A stretch of DNA of 64,000 nucleotides, taken from assembly GCF_027943255.1 (NCBI RefSeq), contig NC_072893.1, positions 19,180,001 through 19,244,000 on the forward strand, in the 5' to 3' direction. The notes beneath the pieces were generated by a model that was not told where the DNA came from, did no database searches, and saw only the letters and a program-made list of their open reading frames with translations. Shown here one piece after another: positions 9,855 through 19,231 of this stretch. The stretch comes from Anastrepha obliqua. Taxonomy: Eukaryota; Arthropoda; Insecta; Diptera; Tephritidae. How positions within the stretch are numbered: the stretch's first letter is position 1; every line of letters starts with the position of its first letter. Both the position numbers and the translations under genes were made by a program.

Positions 9855-10780
9855 TAAAACTACTTTTTTTGAGATGCGTCCGAATAATTTCTGCCATTGC
9901 CGTATTTTTAAATATTTTTGGATGAAAATTTCACAAAATATACTTCAAATGCTATAGTGTAGTAAAAGATTTGACGAATAAATTTTAACTGTGTCATCAA
10001 AAAAAAATCATAGAAATGTGCCTTTTTTCCATGAATTAACGTTAATCCCCCCCCTTCCACTTAAGGTCACCGATAGACGAATACATCAAATTTTGGTCGA
10101 GGACGGAACGCTTAAATATTGTTTGCGGGAGCCGATACCAAGACTATTAGCACACCACATTAAGGCTCGTTTAGCATTTGCCGAAAAATGACGGTCCAGA
10201 TGGTTGCCAGAAATATTGGCGGGACCTTAGGCAACTACGGCAAACGTGCCATAAGCGGAATCACTGTGGCGTGTCTTTGATGATTTGGGCCGCTTGCGCT
10301 CATGGTGGAAATTCTCCAACTTGTTTTATTCCGACAAGAACCAACGCAGAATTCTATGTTGAAATATTAGAAGATGATCTCATTGAGTTTGCGGGAACGA
10401 TATACGGAGACGACTGCGTTTTCCAGCAAGACAACGCCACAATCCATACGTCTCATTTAACTAAGACCTTCTGATCGTCAAGAAAAATTTCAGTTCAGGA
10501 TTGGCTAGCACTAAGTCCCGATTTTAAACCAATTGAGGACCTCTGGGGAATATTGTCGGCCCTTATTTATAAAAATGGTCGGTACTTTGAGACAATCAAA
10601 GACCTGAAAGGTGCTTTAGTGGAAGAGTGGGATAAGATAGGTGATTTCACTCTTCAAAACTTGACAGTAAATGATGTCCTAAACGTATAAATGATGTCCT
10701 TTCTCATAATGGAAAACATATTAATTATTAGAAAATCGATAGTTACAGAAACGTTGTAAAAAAGTGTAAAGAAAAGCCGA

Positions 10781-10982
10781 TGCACATATACTTATTTCAT
10801 ATGAAGTTATTTTAATTTCTTTTTAATTTAATAAGTTTAGTCAAGTTGAATTTTTCTTCTATATAATTTTTTGTTCCTATTTTTCCTAAATATATATTAA
10901 AATTATTGGTTGAACCTTTCGCCTCCTTCTTTATAGTTTTTCATGTGAAAATACCCTTGCACATATACTTATTTCTTTGAGG
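10781..10982 (-). repeat. Right long terminal repeat region of the Tc3-like element
   Basis: Inner site 10781-10800 and outer site 10958-10982 mirror the left end, with the outer 25 bp differing from the left terminus at only one position. The sequence between is AT-rich and has no coding content. Confidence 0.7.
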
Positions 10983-10984
10983 TA

Positions 10985-11380
10985 TGTATATAGTGCGAAC
11001 GAAAAATCAATATTTTCAATTCCGTGAAGGCGGACCTTATAATTATAATGGCAAAGAATTTGTTTCGAGCATAATTTCACCTTTAAATTGCCATATTATG
11101 GTTTGACCCGGTGTGATATGGCCCACTAAAAACATCTAGTAGAAAATATAAAATAAAATAAAAGTACAAGTCAAAACTTTTTAATTTATCTAATAAAAGA
11201 GGATCAATTTAAAGGTAGCGGAATTTAAATTGAAATAAAACAACGAAAGTTCAAATTTAAGTTCTTAGATGATCTGCTTTTCAAAAACTATAACTGAGCG
11301 GCACATCAAAGCTAATCCGAAGTAATTTTGGAATTTTGTAAAATCTAAAAAGTCGAGATCGAGTATACCTGCTGAAGTAG
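10985..11380. other. Non-coding stretch between Tc3-like element and LINE fragment
   Basis: AT-rich and without recognisable motifs. It includes a run TAAAATAAAATAAAAGTACAAG near 11150. Confidence 0.4.
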
Positions 11381-12760
11381 CTAACTTATTTGCACACTTT
11401 TTTATGTCTAATTATGTTTCAGTTGATGAGGAATCTCCTGACTTTTCATCCGAGATATCCTCATCTCTAAATCTTGGCATGTGCAGATTGTCTCATCTGA
11501 TGACGTTTACACGGGGATACTTTCTCGCAAGCCGTCATCACATACAGATGCTGATGGTCTTTCAGCTATTTTGCTTAAGAATTGTCCAGCTTTAGCAATT
11601 CCTCTAGATATTATTTTTAGTAAATATTTATTTCATTACTCCTCTTTTTAAAAGTGGAAGAAAAAATGATGTTCGTAATTATAGCCCGATTTCCAATCTA
11701 TCAATCATATGTAAACTCTTTGAATGCATTATAAATTTACCCAAGCCAACATGGTTTTGTAACTGGCCATTCTTCAGTAAACAAGTTGGCTTCCTTGGGC
11801 TTTCACTCCACCTTTCTGCAATGGCTTAAGTCATATTAGACGGACAAACGATGTGTGGTAAATATTGATGGAGTTTTATCGAAGCAGTTTGTTGCTACTT
11901 CAGGTGTCCACCAAGGGAGTATTTTAGATCACTTCTTTTTGTCATTTTCATCAATGATCGATAAGGAAATGTTTTAGTTTTTCTAATTTCTTGCTCTTCG
12001 CGGATGATTTAAAAAGCTGCTCATCTGTTAAGGACTAAGTGGATGCTCAGAAGCGAGGTTTGGATGGTTCCATGTGTAGAAGTCCAAGCAAGTGGGGAAA
12101 GTTACTGATCCGACGTATTTTCCCCCCTCTACGGCGCAGCTGACTATTTTTTTTTCTACTAAATGTCAACAGTACCCAAAAAAATTTCAGCCGGTATTAA
12201 ACGAGTTGTTAAAAAGTTTTTTTCGACACGTTTCGCAACATCTCACGCACGTACCCACCGCTACTGGACCAGCTGACGGTTGGTTTCGTTATCCATTGGA
12301 TGGCGTCTGCCTTCAGCATAAAATGTTGAGGTCAAAATGACCCCTGGCTCCCGGACTATTCGTTCTCACCTCGAGTACGCTGTTATCATTTGGATACCTT
12401 ACGACCAACTCTTGATTAATAGATAGAGTAGAACGCGTTCAAAATTTTTTTCTTAAGCAAGCTCTACATTCCCTCCGATTTGAGTCGCCTGTTCCATCCT
12501 ATAATTCTCGCCTAAAGCTAATTTATCTGGAATCTCTTGAAAAGAGAAGGACAGTCCCTTCACTTTCATTTATTTTCAGTGTTGTTAATGGCATCGTCGA
12601 CTGTCCAGTTCTACTTGAGTCGATAAGCTTTAATGCTCCCCAAAGAAGCCTTCGAAATGTTTACCCTTTTTATGTGGTAAACTTTAAGACTAAATTTGCT
12701 AGTAATGCACCCATTGTTCGCGTACTTCGAGACTATAGTTCGTTATTCGCATATTGATAG
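11380..12760 (+). pseudogene. Non-LTR retrotransposon (LINE) remnant, reverse transcriptase to C-terminus
   Basis: In scattered frames the plus strand reads LSAILLKNCPALAIPLD, NDVRNYSPISNLSIICKLF, SQHGFVTGHSSV, SGVHQGSILDHFF and NFLLFADDLK (the catalytic FADD motif), then a C-terminal part RSHLEYAVIIW, LINRIERVQNFFLK and ESPVPSYNSR, ending about 12755. The same family occurs at 19235-23900 (minus) and 58095-61250 (plus). An unrelated-looking frame at 12092-12340 falls between the two parts and may be a small insertion. It is multiply frameshifted and 5' truncated. Confidence 0.75.
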
Positions 12761-12827
12761 GACATAATCAGTTTTTAAACTGAAAAGCAAATATTTCTTG
12801 CATTATTTTTTGTATGCTTACGAAAAT

Positions 12828-12833
12828 TTATTT
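12828..12833 (-). terminator. Polyadenylation signal of spaetzle-like gene B
   Basis: AATAAA on the minus strand about 80 bases past the stop codon, at a distance similar to that in gene A. Confidence 0.4.
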
Positions 12834-12911
12834 AAATAAATTTTTAAATAATATTTACAATAAAACTTTAACTCAAATAAATATTTAAATAAATTTACTC
12901 TAAATTTAAAT

Positions 12912-13613
12912 TTAATTTTTAGCCATATCGGCATCCAGAGCGCATTCGCAAGAGCTCGGTAATTTAATCATCGCCTCCTTCATCACACCATTCACCAACA
13001 CCACAAATTTCTTATAGACGAAACGTTGTTTACATCTCGAATAGCCGTACAACAAATTATATCTGCAAGGCAACTCAATCTTTTCACACCAGCTCACTAG
13101 CACCCCTTGCTTATGCTGCTTATGTTGCACGATCAGCACCCACTTGGACTCTTTGGTAAGGCCACCCTGGGGATAAATTACGCGTGACTTAGTAACGCAA
13201 TTCCCCGTCTCATCCACCACACGACCAACGGCGTTTTCCGGTTGCATTAAATCATCCTGAAAATATGATTTGAACTGCTCGAATTGTTGGGGGTCGATCT
13301 TGTCCAATTGTGTAGCTTCCGAATAATTTGGAACTTCTGGGCAATATGACATTCCAATAATTCGTTCAAGACAGATGATTTCGTCTTCATCACCATCGTC
13401 GTCCTCGTCATCAATGAATGCGTAATCATTTAATCTGGTTGTTCCTGTATTGAATAAATTTACGCCGAGTCCAACTCTGAATATGCTTGGTACATTGGTA
13501 GCTACTTCGCCATTGGTAGGTACATCTTGCGGTCTGCCTTCAACTTGAAGTATACCCAAAATAAACGCCAGAATCTGTGATAACGAACTCAACTTTAAGA
13601 AGTTTTTAAACAT
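12912..13613 (-). CDS. Spaetzle-like secreted pro-cytokine B
   Basis: A 233-residue intronless paralogue of the gene at 2948. The signal peptide has a small insert relative to A (LSSLSQILAFILGILQVEG) and ends near residue 26. The pro-region (27-78) differs strongly from A and is more acidic (DDEDDDGDEDE). From CLERIIGMSY onward the two proteins differ at only a few sites. The likely cleavage site is R131-V132 (NAVGR then VVDETGNC), again releasing 102 residues. Ligand cysteines are C139, C176, C183, C194, C222 and C224, ending SCECAL. The KWVLIV, CKQRFVYKKF and KLPSSCEC blocks match the Spaetzle ligand fold. The start was chosen because MFKNFLKL is shared with A and lies about 65 bases from the TATA box. 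The expected role is a Toll-receptor ligand processed outside the cell. Confidence 0.82.
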   Translation of the reverse strand: MFKNFLKLSSLSQILAFILGILQVEGRPQDVPTNGEVATNVPSIFRVGLGVNLFNTGTTRLNDYAFIDDEDDDGDEDEIICLERIIGMSYCPEVPNYSEATQLDKIDPQQFEQFKSYFQDDLMQPENAVGRVVDETGNCVTKSRVIYPQGGLTKESKWVLIVQHKQHKQGVLVSWCEKIELPCRYNLLYGYSRCKQRFVYKKFVVLVNGVMKEAMIKLPSSCECALDADMAKN

Positions 13614-13678
13614 TTCGATGATTTTGTCTGATGATGACCTGTGCGAGGAATGTCGACTTTGGTCAACTTTCAGCTCGA

Positions 13679-13684
13679 TTTATA
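13679..13684 (-). promoter_or_regulatory. TATA box of spaetzle-like gene B
   Basis: TATAAA in the same GAGCTATAAATCGAGC context as arm A, with a CATTC initiator about 32 bp downstream. Confidence 0.65.
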
Positions 13685-13710
13685 GCTCATCTCGGGGTAG
13701 GCAAACCTTT

Positions 13711-13720
13711 GGAAAAACCC
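13711..13720 (+). promoter_or_regulatory. kappaB-like site, proximal (arm B)
   Basis: GGAAAAACCC, the mirrored equivalent of 2821-2830, 27 bp upstream of the gene B TATA box. Confidence 0.45.
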
Positions 13721-14013
13721 AGCATTTATAGTTATTGTTTACCTTCAAAATAATTCAGGCTGCTCACTCGCTTTTACTGGGTTTGTTTTTGTTGTTGTGT
13801 TGAAAGTGAAAAAACCCAATTTTAAATGTCATCTGGTTTGTCCACGCCTCTTAAAGGTAATTACACAATCAGTTTTAAATTAAGAATTCCCAAGCGCACT
13901 GAAACATTTGCCGGATTTCAATAGCTGTTCTCCCTTTAAAAGTATTTAGTACAGGCACAGGTGCTGGAAAAAAACCTTTACAAAAACCCTTATAAAGAAA
14001 TATCATAAACAAA

Positions 14014-14023
14014 GGGTTTTTCC
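14014..14023 (+). promoter_or_regulatory. kappaB-like site, distal (arm B)
   Basis: GGGTTTTTCC, the mirrored equivalent of 2524-2533. It also lies about 180 bp upstream of the divergent pseudogene, so it sits between two diverging family members. Confidence 0.4.
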
Positions 14024-14189
14024 TCACGGGTCTCTACATATGTGAATGTAAATTAAATTAAAAAAAAAATGTTTCAGTTTTCAACGGGAAGTTTATAGAA
14101 AAACTCGCACCAGAGTCAACGCATTAGAAAGGACTAAAAGTTAAATGCTTAAGCTGCCGCAGAAATTGAAATATTTTTTACCACTTTAG

Positions 14190-14790
14190 ATACTCGCAGT
14201 TTTGTTCGAAACTCAGTCAACTGATGATGGACCAGCAGCGATTATCAAAGCGGAAACAGTTGAAGAAGTGATTAGTAAATGGGGAGGCATTTTTAAAGTT
14301 GCACCTGCAAATATAGGAAAATCGTATTGCACAGAAGTGCCAAAATATTCGAAAGCTACACATTTGGTCAAGATCGACCGCCAACAATTTGAATATTTCA
14401 ATGATATTTTCAGAATGATTTAATACAATCGCAAAGCAAAAATGACGACTGGGAAAAATATTTTTGCAGTAGTAAAAAAGTCCCGCATAATTTATCAAGA
14501 AAGGATTAACACAATGGAACCCAAATGGGTATTTGTGGTGCGACATCATCAACACAAGCAAGGAGTATTAGTGGAGCAGTGCGCAGAGCCGTGAGAAGTT
14601 GCCTTGAAAATATCGGGTATTTATTGCCACCAGAAATTTTTTCGAAATGCAAGCCACACTAACATAAGCCAAAGAAGTTTGCTGGCGTCGGTTAACGACG
14701 AGTTGAAGAAGGGAATGGTTAAACTGATAAACTACTGTGAATGTGTCTTGACTTCACAACCCACACAACTTAACTTAAATTCAATGCAAA
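14190..14790 (+). pseudogene. Third spaetzle-like family member, degraded
   Basis: An opening open stretch (14202-14423) contains SYCTEVPKYSKATHLVKIDR, equivalent to SYCPEVPNYSEATQLDKIDP of the intact genes. It is followed by shifted frames giving KKSRIIYQERINTMEPKW, VVRHHQHKQGVLVEQC and finally SVNDELKKGMVKLINYCECV, equivalent to the VNGVMMEAMIKL and SCEC end. The order of all blocks is preserved but stops and frameshifts break it, and no signal peptide was found. It is more diverged from the two intact genes than they are from each other. It is transcriptionally divergent to gene B. Confidence 0.75.
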
Positions 14791-14990
14791 CAAGAAAATT
14801 AATAGAAAAAAAAACAAATTGTTTCTGAAGAAACAAGTATAAAAATAATTCTACAATTTCATCCTGTCAACAGCTGATTCTATCCAATGCATGGAAAGCC
14901 GCGCAACTCAAACGCCATATGTGAAATCTTCGGGATTCTCTCAGCTGAATATAAAAAACGTTCGTGCAAATTTTGCTGTTGTTTTTGATC

Positions 14991-15162
14991 TATAAAAGGT
15001 GACTCTGTTTAAAGTGAAAAATTATTGAAAATTAAGAATTTAAATCTGCTTCGTGTTCTTGCTCGAAATAAAACATCAAACGACTAAACAAAGTTAAAAT
15101 TATTTGTAAAAAATGCCGTTCTTATACAAACTACTCGCTCCGTCTCTCAAAAATTTGCAAAG
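14991..15162 (+). other. Possible promoter and first coding exon of an unidentified gene
   Basis: TATAAAAG at 14991-14998 is followed by about 115 bp of leader, then an ATG at 15113 opening MPFLYKLLAPSLKNLQ. The frame runs into AG followed by GTAATG at 15161-15168, a reasonable splice donor. No downstream exon could be identified in the AT-rich sequence beyond. The short peptide is not recognised. This is a weak call resting on the spacing of three signals. Confidence 0.25.
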
Positions 15163-15164
15163 GT

Positions 15165-16455
15165 AATGCTTTTTGGGTTGGTTAAGGTTACCGTGGGTAA
15201 AAAAAGAGTTGAAGAAATCAAAAAAATACATTTTATCAGTAAGATTCAAGCAAAAGGTGATGAGTATTAGGGAAGGCGCGAAATTCTAAGTGTTATAAAA
15301 TAATTTTAAAATTATGAAAGAAATGTGAAATATACTTAGCATTTCCTTTTCTTTAATTGTTTTTGGAATGTTCCTAATTCTTGAAACTTCTCTTTTTAAT
15401 TACTTCTACCGAAATCGATATTTATTTAATGGTTTTGGGGATTTTTAATTACTATGTGTTTACTAGGAATTTTGGGTTTTTTTACATTAGTTTTATGTAA
15501 TGAATGTGTGTATATCGCACAAATTTTCGACTGATACTATATTTTTTTCCATGATATTTATGTCATGGATTGAAAACTATATTTTAGATAAGAAAAAAAG
15601 CGAAAAAAATGAGTTGCTTGCCAGATATTAAGAAATAATAAGGAAAACGTTAATTTTTCGAACATTTTGTGACTTTCGTCAAAGTAGCTGCCAAAGTATT
15701 TAATCCCGTAATTTTCTTTTCAAATTACATTTATTTAAGAAACTGAGAAGCATATTATAGACCACACAAAATGTAAAAAAGACTTAGTTTTGTTGAAAAT
15801 ATTTTCAAAAAACATGAAAAAAAAAATAATTTTTCCAACATTTTGCCTCATAAGTACCATAAAAATTTTCGAAATCAATTTTTTCAAAAATTGTAATTAT
15901 TGCACAGGTCTCTAGCAATAATTTGGCTTTTACAGATTGAAAAAATATCAATTAGTCGACGAGTTATAGCCAAAAAACCATATAAACAATATACTGAAAA
16001 TCGGCATTTGACTGCAAACTTCGAAGGCCGATTAAAAAAAAATTCGAACTAACATAAACAAACGCCGCGATACGGGTCTTCTAATTTCGCCTCTATTTTC
16101 ACCCGCCACTCTCAGAATGGACCTAACTTTTGCTAACCTGAATTTGTTCCACAGTGTTATTCAATTACAGAAGGTTAGATAAGTAAGCAGCTTTCTCGCT
16201 CCCTCTTGACAAATCGGCTCCCTTATTTGAAAACATGTTGCTTCTTTACAAATATACGTGCATGTTTTATGAAAAAACTTTTAAATTGTAGTAAAAATTA
16301 AACTTTTGGTGCAAATTATATGTTCGGCAACACCGTTTCCACTTTGACGCTTTGCCTTGTTTGACATTTTTTGGCTTTTACGTACTCAGAACGTTTTGAA
16401 ATACCAGCGCTATTTGTGTTGTTTACAGTAACTTAAAAGATTCATCTCGGTCCAA
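15165..16455. other. AT-rich non-coding stretch
   Basis: Dominated by A and T runs. Phrases like ATTTTTTCAAAAATTGTAAT and GAGTTATAGCC around 15860-15980 resemble the subterminal non-coding parts of Kolobok-type elements but no ends were found. No supported gene. Confidence 0.4.
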
Positions 16456-16457
16456 AA

Positions 16458-17561
16458 ATGGAATTAAATCGTGAACATTTTCGTGCGATTATTTTTTACA
16501 ACTTTCGACGTAGATTAACTCAGCAACATTGCATGGATGAACTTAATTCATTTTTTGGCGATGAAGCTCCATCAAGGACCAGTGTTTATCGATGGTATGG
16601 TGAATTCAATCGTGATCGTAGTTCATTCCAAGACGAATTTCGTGAAGGTCGTCCAAAATCAGTTGTTGTTCCGAAAGCCATTGATGCTGTGCGCGAACTG
16701 ATATTGCAAGATCGTCATGTGACCTATCGTGAGATTGAGACAATCTTAGGCATTAGTGGGACCAGCATACATTCAATATTGCATAAACATTTGACTGTCA
16801 AAAAAATTTGTTCGCGTTGGATCCCACACAATTTGTCAATCGCTCAAAAAAAGGCTCGTGTCGATTGGTCGAAGGAAATGCTCAAAAAATACGATCGCTG
16901 GGCTTCGAAACACGTCTATGACATCGTGACAGGTGATGAATCATGGATTTACGCGTATGAGCCCGAAAGTAAACAGCAGTTGACTGTATGGGTGTTTCAA
17001 GATGAGCCAAATCCAACAAAAGTTGTTCGCGCACGAAGCACTTCCACTGTTTTTAGGAAAAACTGGACATGTCGCAACCGTACCACTAGAACAACGCAGA
17101 ACAGAAAATTCTGAGTGGTACACAACCATTTGTTTGCCAGTTGTCTTCCAAGAAATTAGGAAAACCAATCGCCAAAGACGAATCACTCTTCACCAGGACA
17201 ATGCGAGCTCTCACACATCGGCTCAAACAACTGCATTTTTGAGCACCCAAAACATTGAATTAATGAGTCATCCGCCGTATAGTCCTGACTTGGCACCGAA
17301 TAACTTCTTTTTATTCCCATACGTAAAAAACAAACTGAGAGATCAACGTTTTTCGACACCTGAAGAAGCGGTTGCGGCATTCAGAATGCATGTTTTGGAG
17401 GTACCTCATTCAGAGTGGCAAAAGTGCTTCGACAATTTGTTCAAACGCATGCAAAAGTGTATAGATCTTCATGGAGAATATTTCGAAAAACAATAAAGTG
17501 ATTTTCGATGATTAAAATTTGTTTTTGTTTTCTAATCCCGACAAATAAAATTCACCCCTCG
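16458..17561 (+). pseudogene. Long mariner (DD34D) transposase with one frameshift and a lost catalytic aspartate
   Basis: Frame 16458-17048 encodes a mariner N-terminus: ELNREHFRAIIFYNFRR, a paired-type helix-turn-helix (SRTSVYRWYGEF, then VTYREIETILGISGTSIHSI) and the first catalytic aspartate in VTGDESWIY. A frameshift within about 16995-17060 passes reading to the frame ending 17496: GKTGHVATVPLEQRRT, the second aspartate in LHQDNASSHTSAQT, then SPDLAPNNFFLF and a normal C-terminus ending HGEYFEKQ. The third catalytic residue, 34 residues after the second, should be D in APNDFF but is N. Full length would be about 345 residues, typical. The right terminal repeat ends ATTCACCCCTCG at 17561 before TA; the left end was not found. 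It resembles the SETMAR-type mariner class. Confidence 0.85.
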
Positions 17562-17665
17562 TAGTACAGTATAGTATAGTACAGTAAATTTAACAATAGT
17601 ATATTGTAAAACAGAAAATAACATTACTGAACGGAATAGAACAGTACGAAACAGTACAGGTTTAA
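17562..17665. repeat. Short degenerate AGTACAGTAT tandem repeat
   Basis: Repeated AGTACAGTAT, AGTATAGTACAGTA and GAACAGTACGAAACAGTACAG motifs directly after the mariner end. It looks like a microsatellite and has no coding content. Confidence 0.5.
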
Positions 17666-17701
17666 AATTTTAAAAGGTGTCTGGAAAAACTAATCTTGAT
17701 T

Positions 17702-19225
17702 TCAAAAATGTTTGCTAGACCTGCTCCGTTTGTAAGAATCATCACTTGTTTTACGTTTCAAGGACCAGCAATAATCAGAAAGCATGTTGATAGAGTTCTT
17801 CCCTTGAAAACGTTTTTCGATGACTCCTATCTTCTGGCAAAATCGTTCATCCTGTTCATCGCTCATCTGACCCAGGTTTTCCGGGAAAAAATTGAAATGT
17901 GAGGGCAGAAAGTCTATCTTGATGGACATATTGCATTAACTTTTTCGTACGCACTCAAAAACTCTTTGACGACTTCAACATAATCAGAGCTCTTGTTGTT
18001 TCCAAGGAACTTCTCACACAATGATTTAAAACTATTCCATGCTCGTCTTTCCACTGCACTGAGCTTACTCGTAAATTACTTATCTCGCATGAGTTTTCGA
18101 ATCTGACGCCCGACAAGGATCCCTAAAATTGTAATAAACTGTAAACTACTTTTAACAAATATGAGAATAATATGTTACCTCTTTTAAGCTTTGCATTGCT
18201 GACTTAAGGGAATGCAACTTCTTTCAAGTGAGGGAACATTTCGCCATCGACTTTTAGTTTTTTCAAAAACTGCTTCGCATACCCAAGTTTCAGGTGCAGT
18301 GCTGGCAAGATAACGTTTTCTGGTCGGACAAGTGGAGGGTTCAAAACATTTTTTTGACCAATTTTGTAAAGTTGACGTGTTGGCCATTTAGTTTTTGCAT
18401 AGCGATTCGGGGCACGGCTATCCCGCTCAGAAAGATAGCAAGAGTACTTGGTGTATCCACCTTGCATACCGAACAAAATTGTCAATACTTTTAGGTCGCT
18501 TACTATTTGGCATTTATTTGCATTATAATTGATAAGGCGAAGTATTTTTTCCAAATTTTCATATGTTTCCATCATGTCAGTTGCGTATGCTAATGGAACT
18601 GATGGTAAAATATTTTCGTTGTGTAACAACACAGCTTTCAAATCTTGAATAATAATACTAATAATAACAGAAATAATATTTATCAATATCATACAAATTT
18701 TAATTTCAATATTCAAGTGAGGAATATTGGCAGAGCACTTACTCATGCATGATTCATCAATGAAAATTCGCCACTTATTTGATTCGTGATAATAGTCCAA
18801 GAGGTAGAATAATTCGTTTACATTCGAGCAATAAAGAAGTTTGTCATTCTCTTCATCAGTTTTGAATACTTCTCTGTGTGAAATTTGATGATCATCTTTC
18901 CGGGAATACGTAGTTCTGAAGTCGTCATCAACTAAATTCCATTGTTTAAATCGAGAAGCGAGCGTTTCAGATTGTCTCCCCGATAGAAGTAAACCACAAG
19001 ATAGATCTTGAAAATCTGAATTTGATACAATGTGTCGTTCTGAAGACTTAGAACCAGACGGAAAGTACTCTTCATCATCACGTTCGTTGTTATCAGTTTG
19101 ATCATCATCCGCAATGAGTAGAACTTCCTTCAATTCATGACCTGCAGTTGAGTCAATCGTCTTATCGTCCAAGACTACGGGTTTCTTAACAGTTGCAACA
19201 TCAGCATACTTTACGTGCTTTCGAG
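17702..19225 (-). pseudogene. CACTA-like (candidate) transposase family gene, two introns, disabled
   Basis: The minus strand codes for a protein family repeated in arthropod genomes with no settled function. Blocks in order: RKVKYADVATVKKPV, LASRFKQWNLV, LFYLLDYYHESNKWRIFIDESC, (intron), LKAVLLHNENILPSVPLAYATD, KCQIVSDLKVLTILFGMQGGYTKYSCYL, KWPTRQLYKIG, LPALHLKLGYAKQFLKKL, KVSNAKLK, (intron), GILVGRQIRKLMRDK, RAWNSFKSLCEKFLGNN, ending SDEQDERFCQKIGV. Intron 1 is 18644-18742 (GTAAGT...AAG, 99 nt, in frame) and intron 2 is 18123-18178 (GTAACA...TAG). Both splice into the expected reading. Stops near 18204 and 18068 disable it. Candidate acidic triad: D of FIDES, D of SDLK, E of DEQDERF. The N-terminal zinc-binding part, seen at 60298, is absent because a LINE sits at 19230. 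Confidence 0.7.
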
Positions 19226-19231
19226 TTTTAT

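Larger units (their letters stand above)
7252..10050 (+). mobile_element. Kolobok/Mutator-like transposon inserted in the Tc3-like element
   Basis: The boundaries are set by the break in the Tc3 coding sequence: KEIKHHLTL stops at about 7250 and PLKVTDRR resumes at about 10050. The ends are G-run repeats, GGGGGGGTAACG on the left and the inverse of GGGGGGGGATTAACG on the right. Only a 2-3 bp overlap (CTT) could be a target duplication, which does not fit Mutator (8-11 bp) or Kolobok (TTAA), so edge loss is possible. The element carries one transposase gene (7675-9445), an (AAT)n microsatellite at 7536-7566 and a 3' hairpin at 9542-9854. Confidence 0.6.
6727..10982 (+). mobile_element. Tc3-like transposon interrupted by a second transposon
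   Basis: Inverted ends CCTCACAGAAATAAGTATAT at 6727 and its counterpart ending 10982 are flanked by TA at 6725-6726 and 10983-10984. Each end carries a second, internal copy of the AAATAAGTATNTGTGCA motif about 180 bp inwards (6918-6936 and 10781-10799), the two-site organisation known for Tc3. Transposase remnants are RCKREIRRLAAQKEMAG at 7165-7240, then, after a 2.8 kb insertion, VTDRRIHQILVEDGTLKY at 10060-10120, SLMIWAA, FQQDNATIH at about 10425 and SPDFKPIEDLWGIL at about 10520-10560. D and E are 34 residues apart. The segment with the first aspartate is deleted and one stop is in frame. Without the insert it is about 1.45 kb, normal for Tc3. Confidence 0.85.
12905..14480 (-). repeat. 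Arm B of the inverted duplication
   Basis: Inverted counterpart of 2080-3640: intact spaetzle-like gene on the minus strand, shared upstream region 13620-14150, then the divergent pseudogene on the plus strand. The mirrored order and the sharing of non-coding sequence show duplication of a whole unit, not retroposition of one gene. Confidence 0.85.

Noticed and set aside
12092..12340. 82-codon plus frame inside the LINE fragment
   Set aside because: Does not match the LINE or any known family; may be an insertion but no duplication or ends were found.
16458..17496. Host SETMAR-like gene
   Set aside because: No SET domain nearby, a terminal repeat and TA flank the 3' side, and the gene is frameshifted; it is a plain mariner copy.
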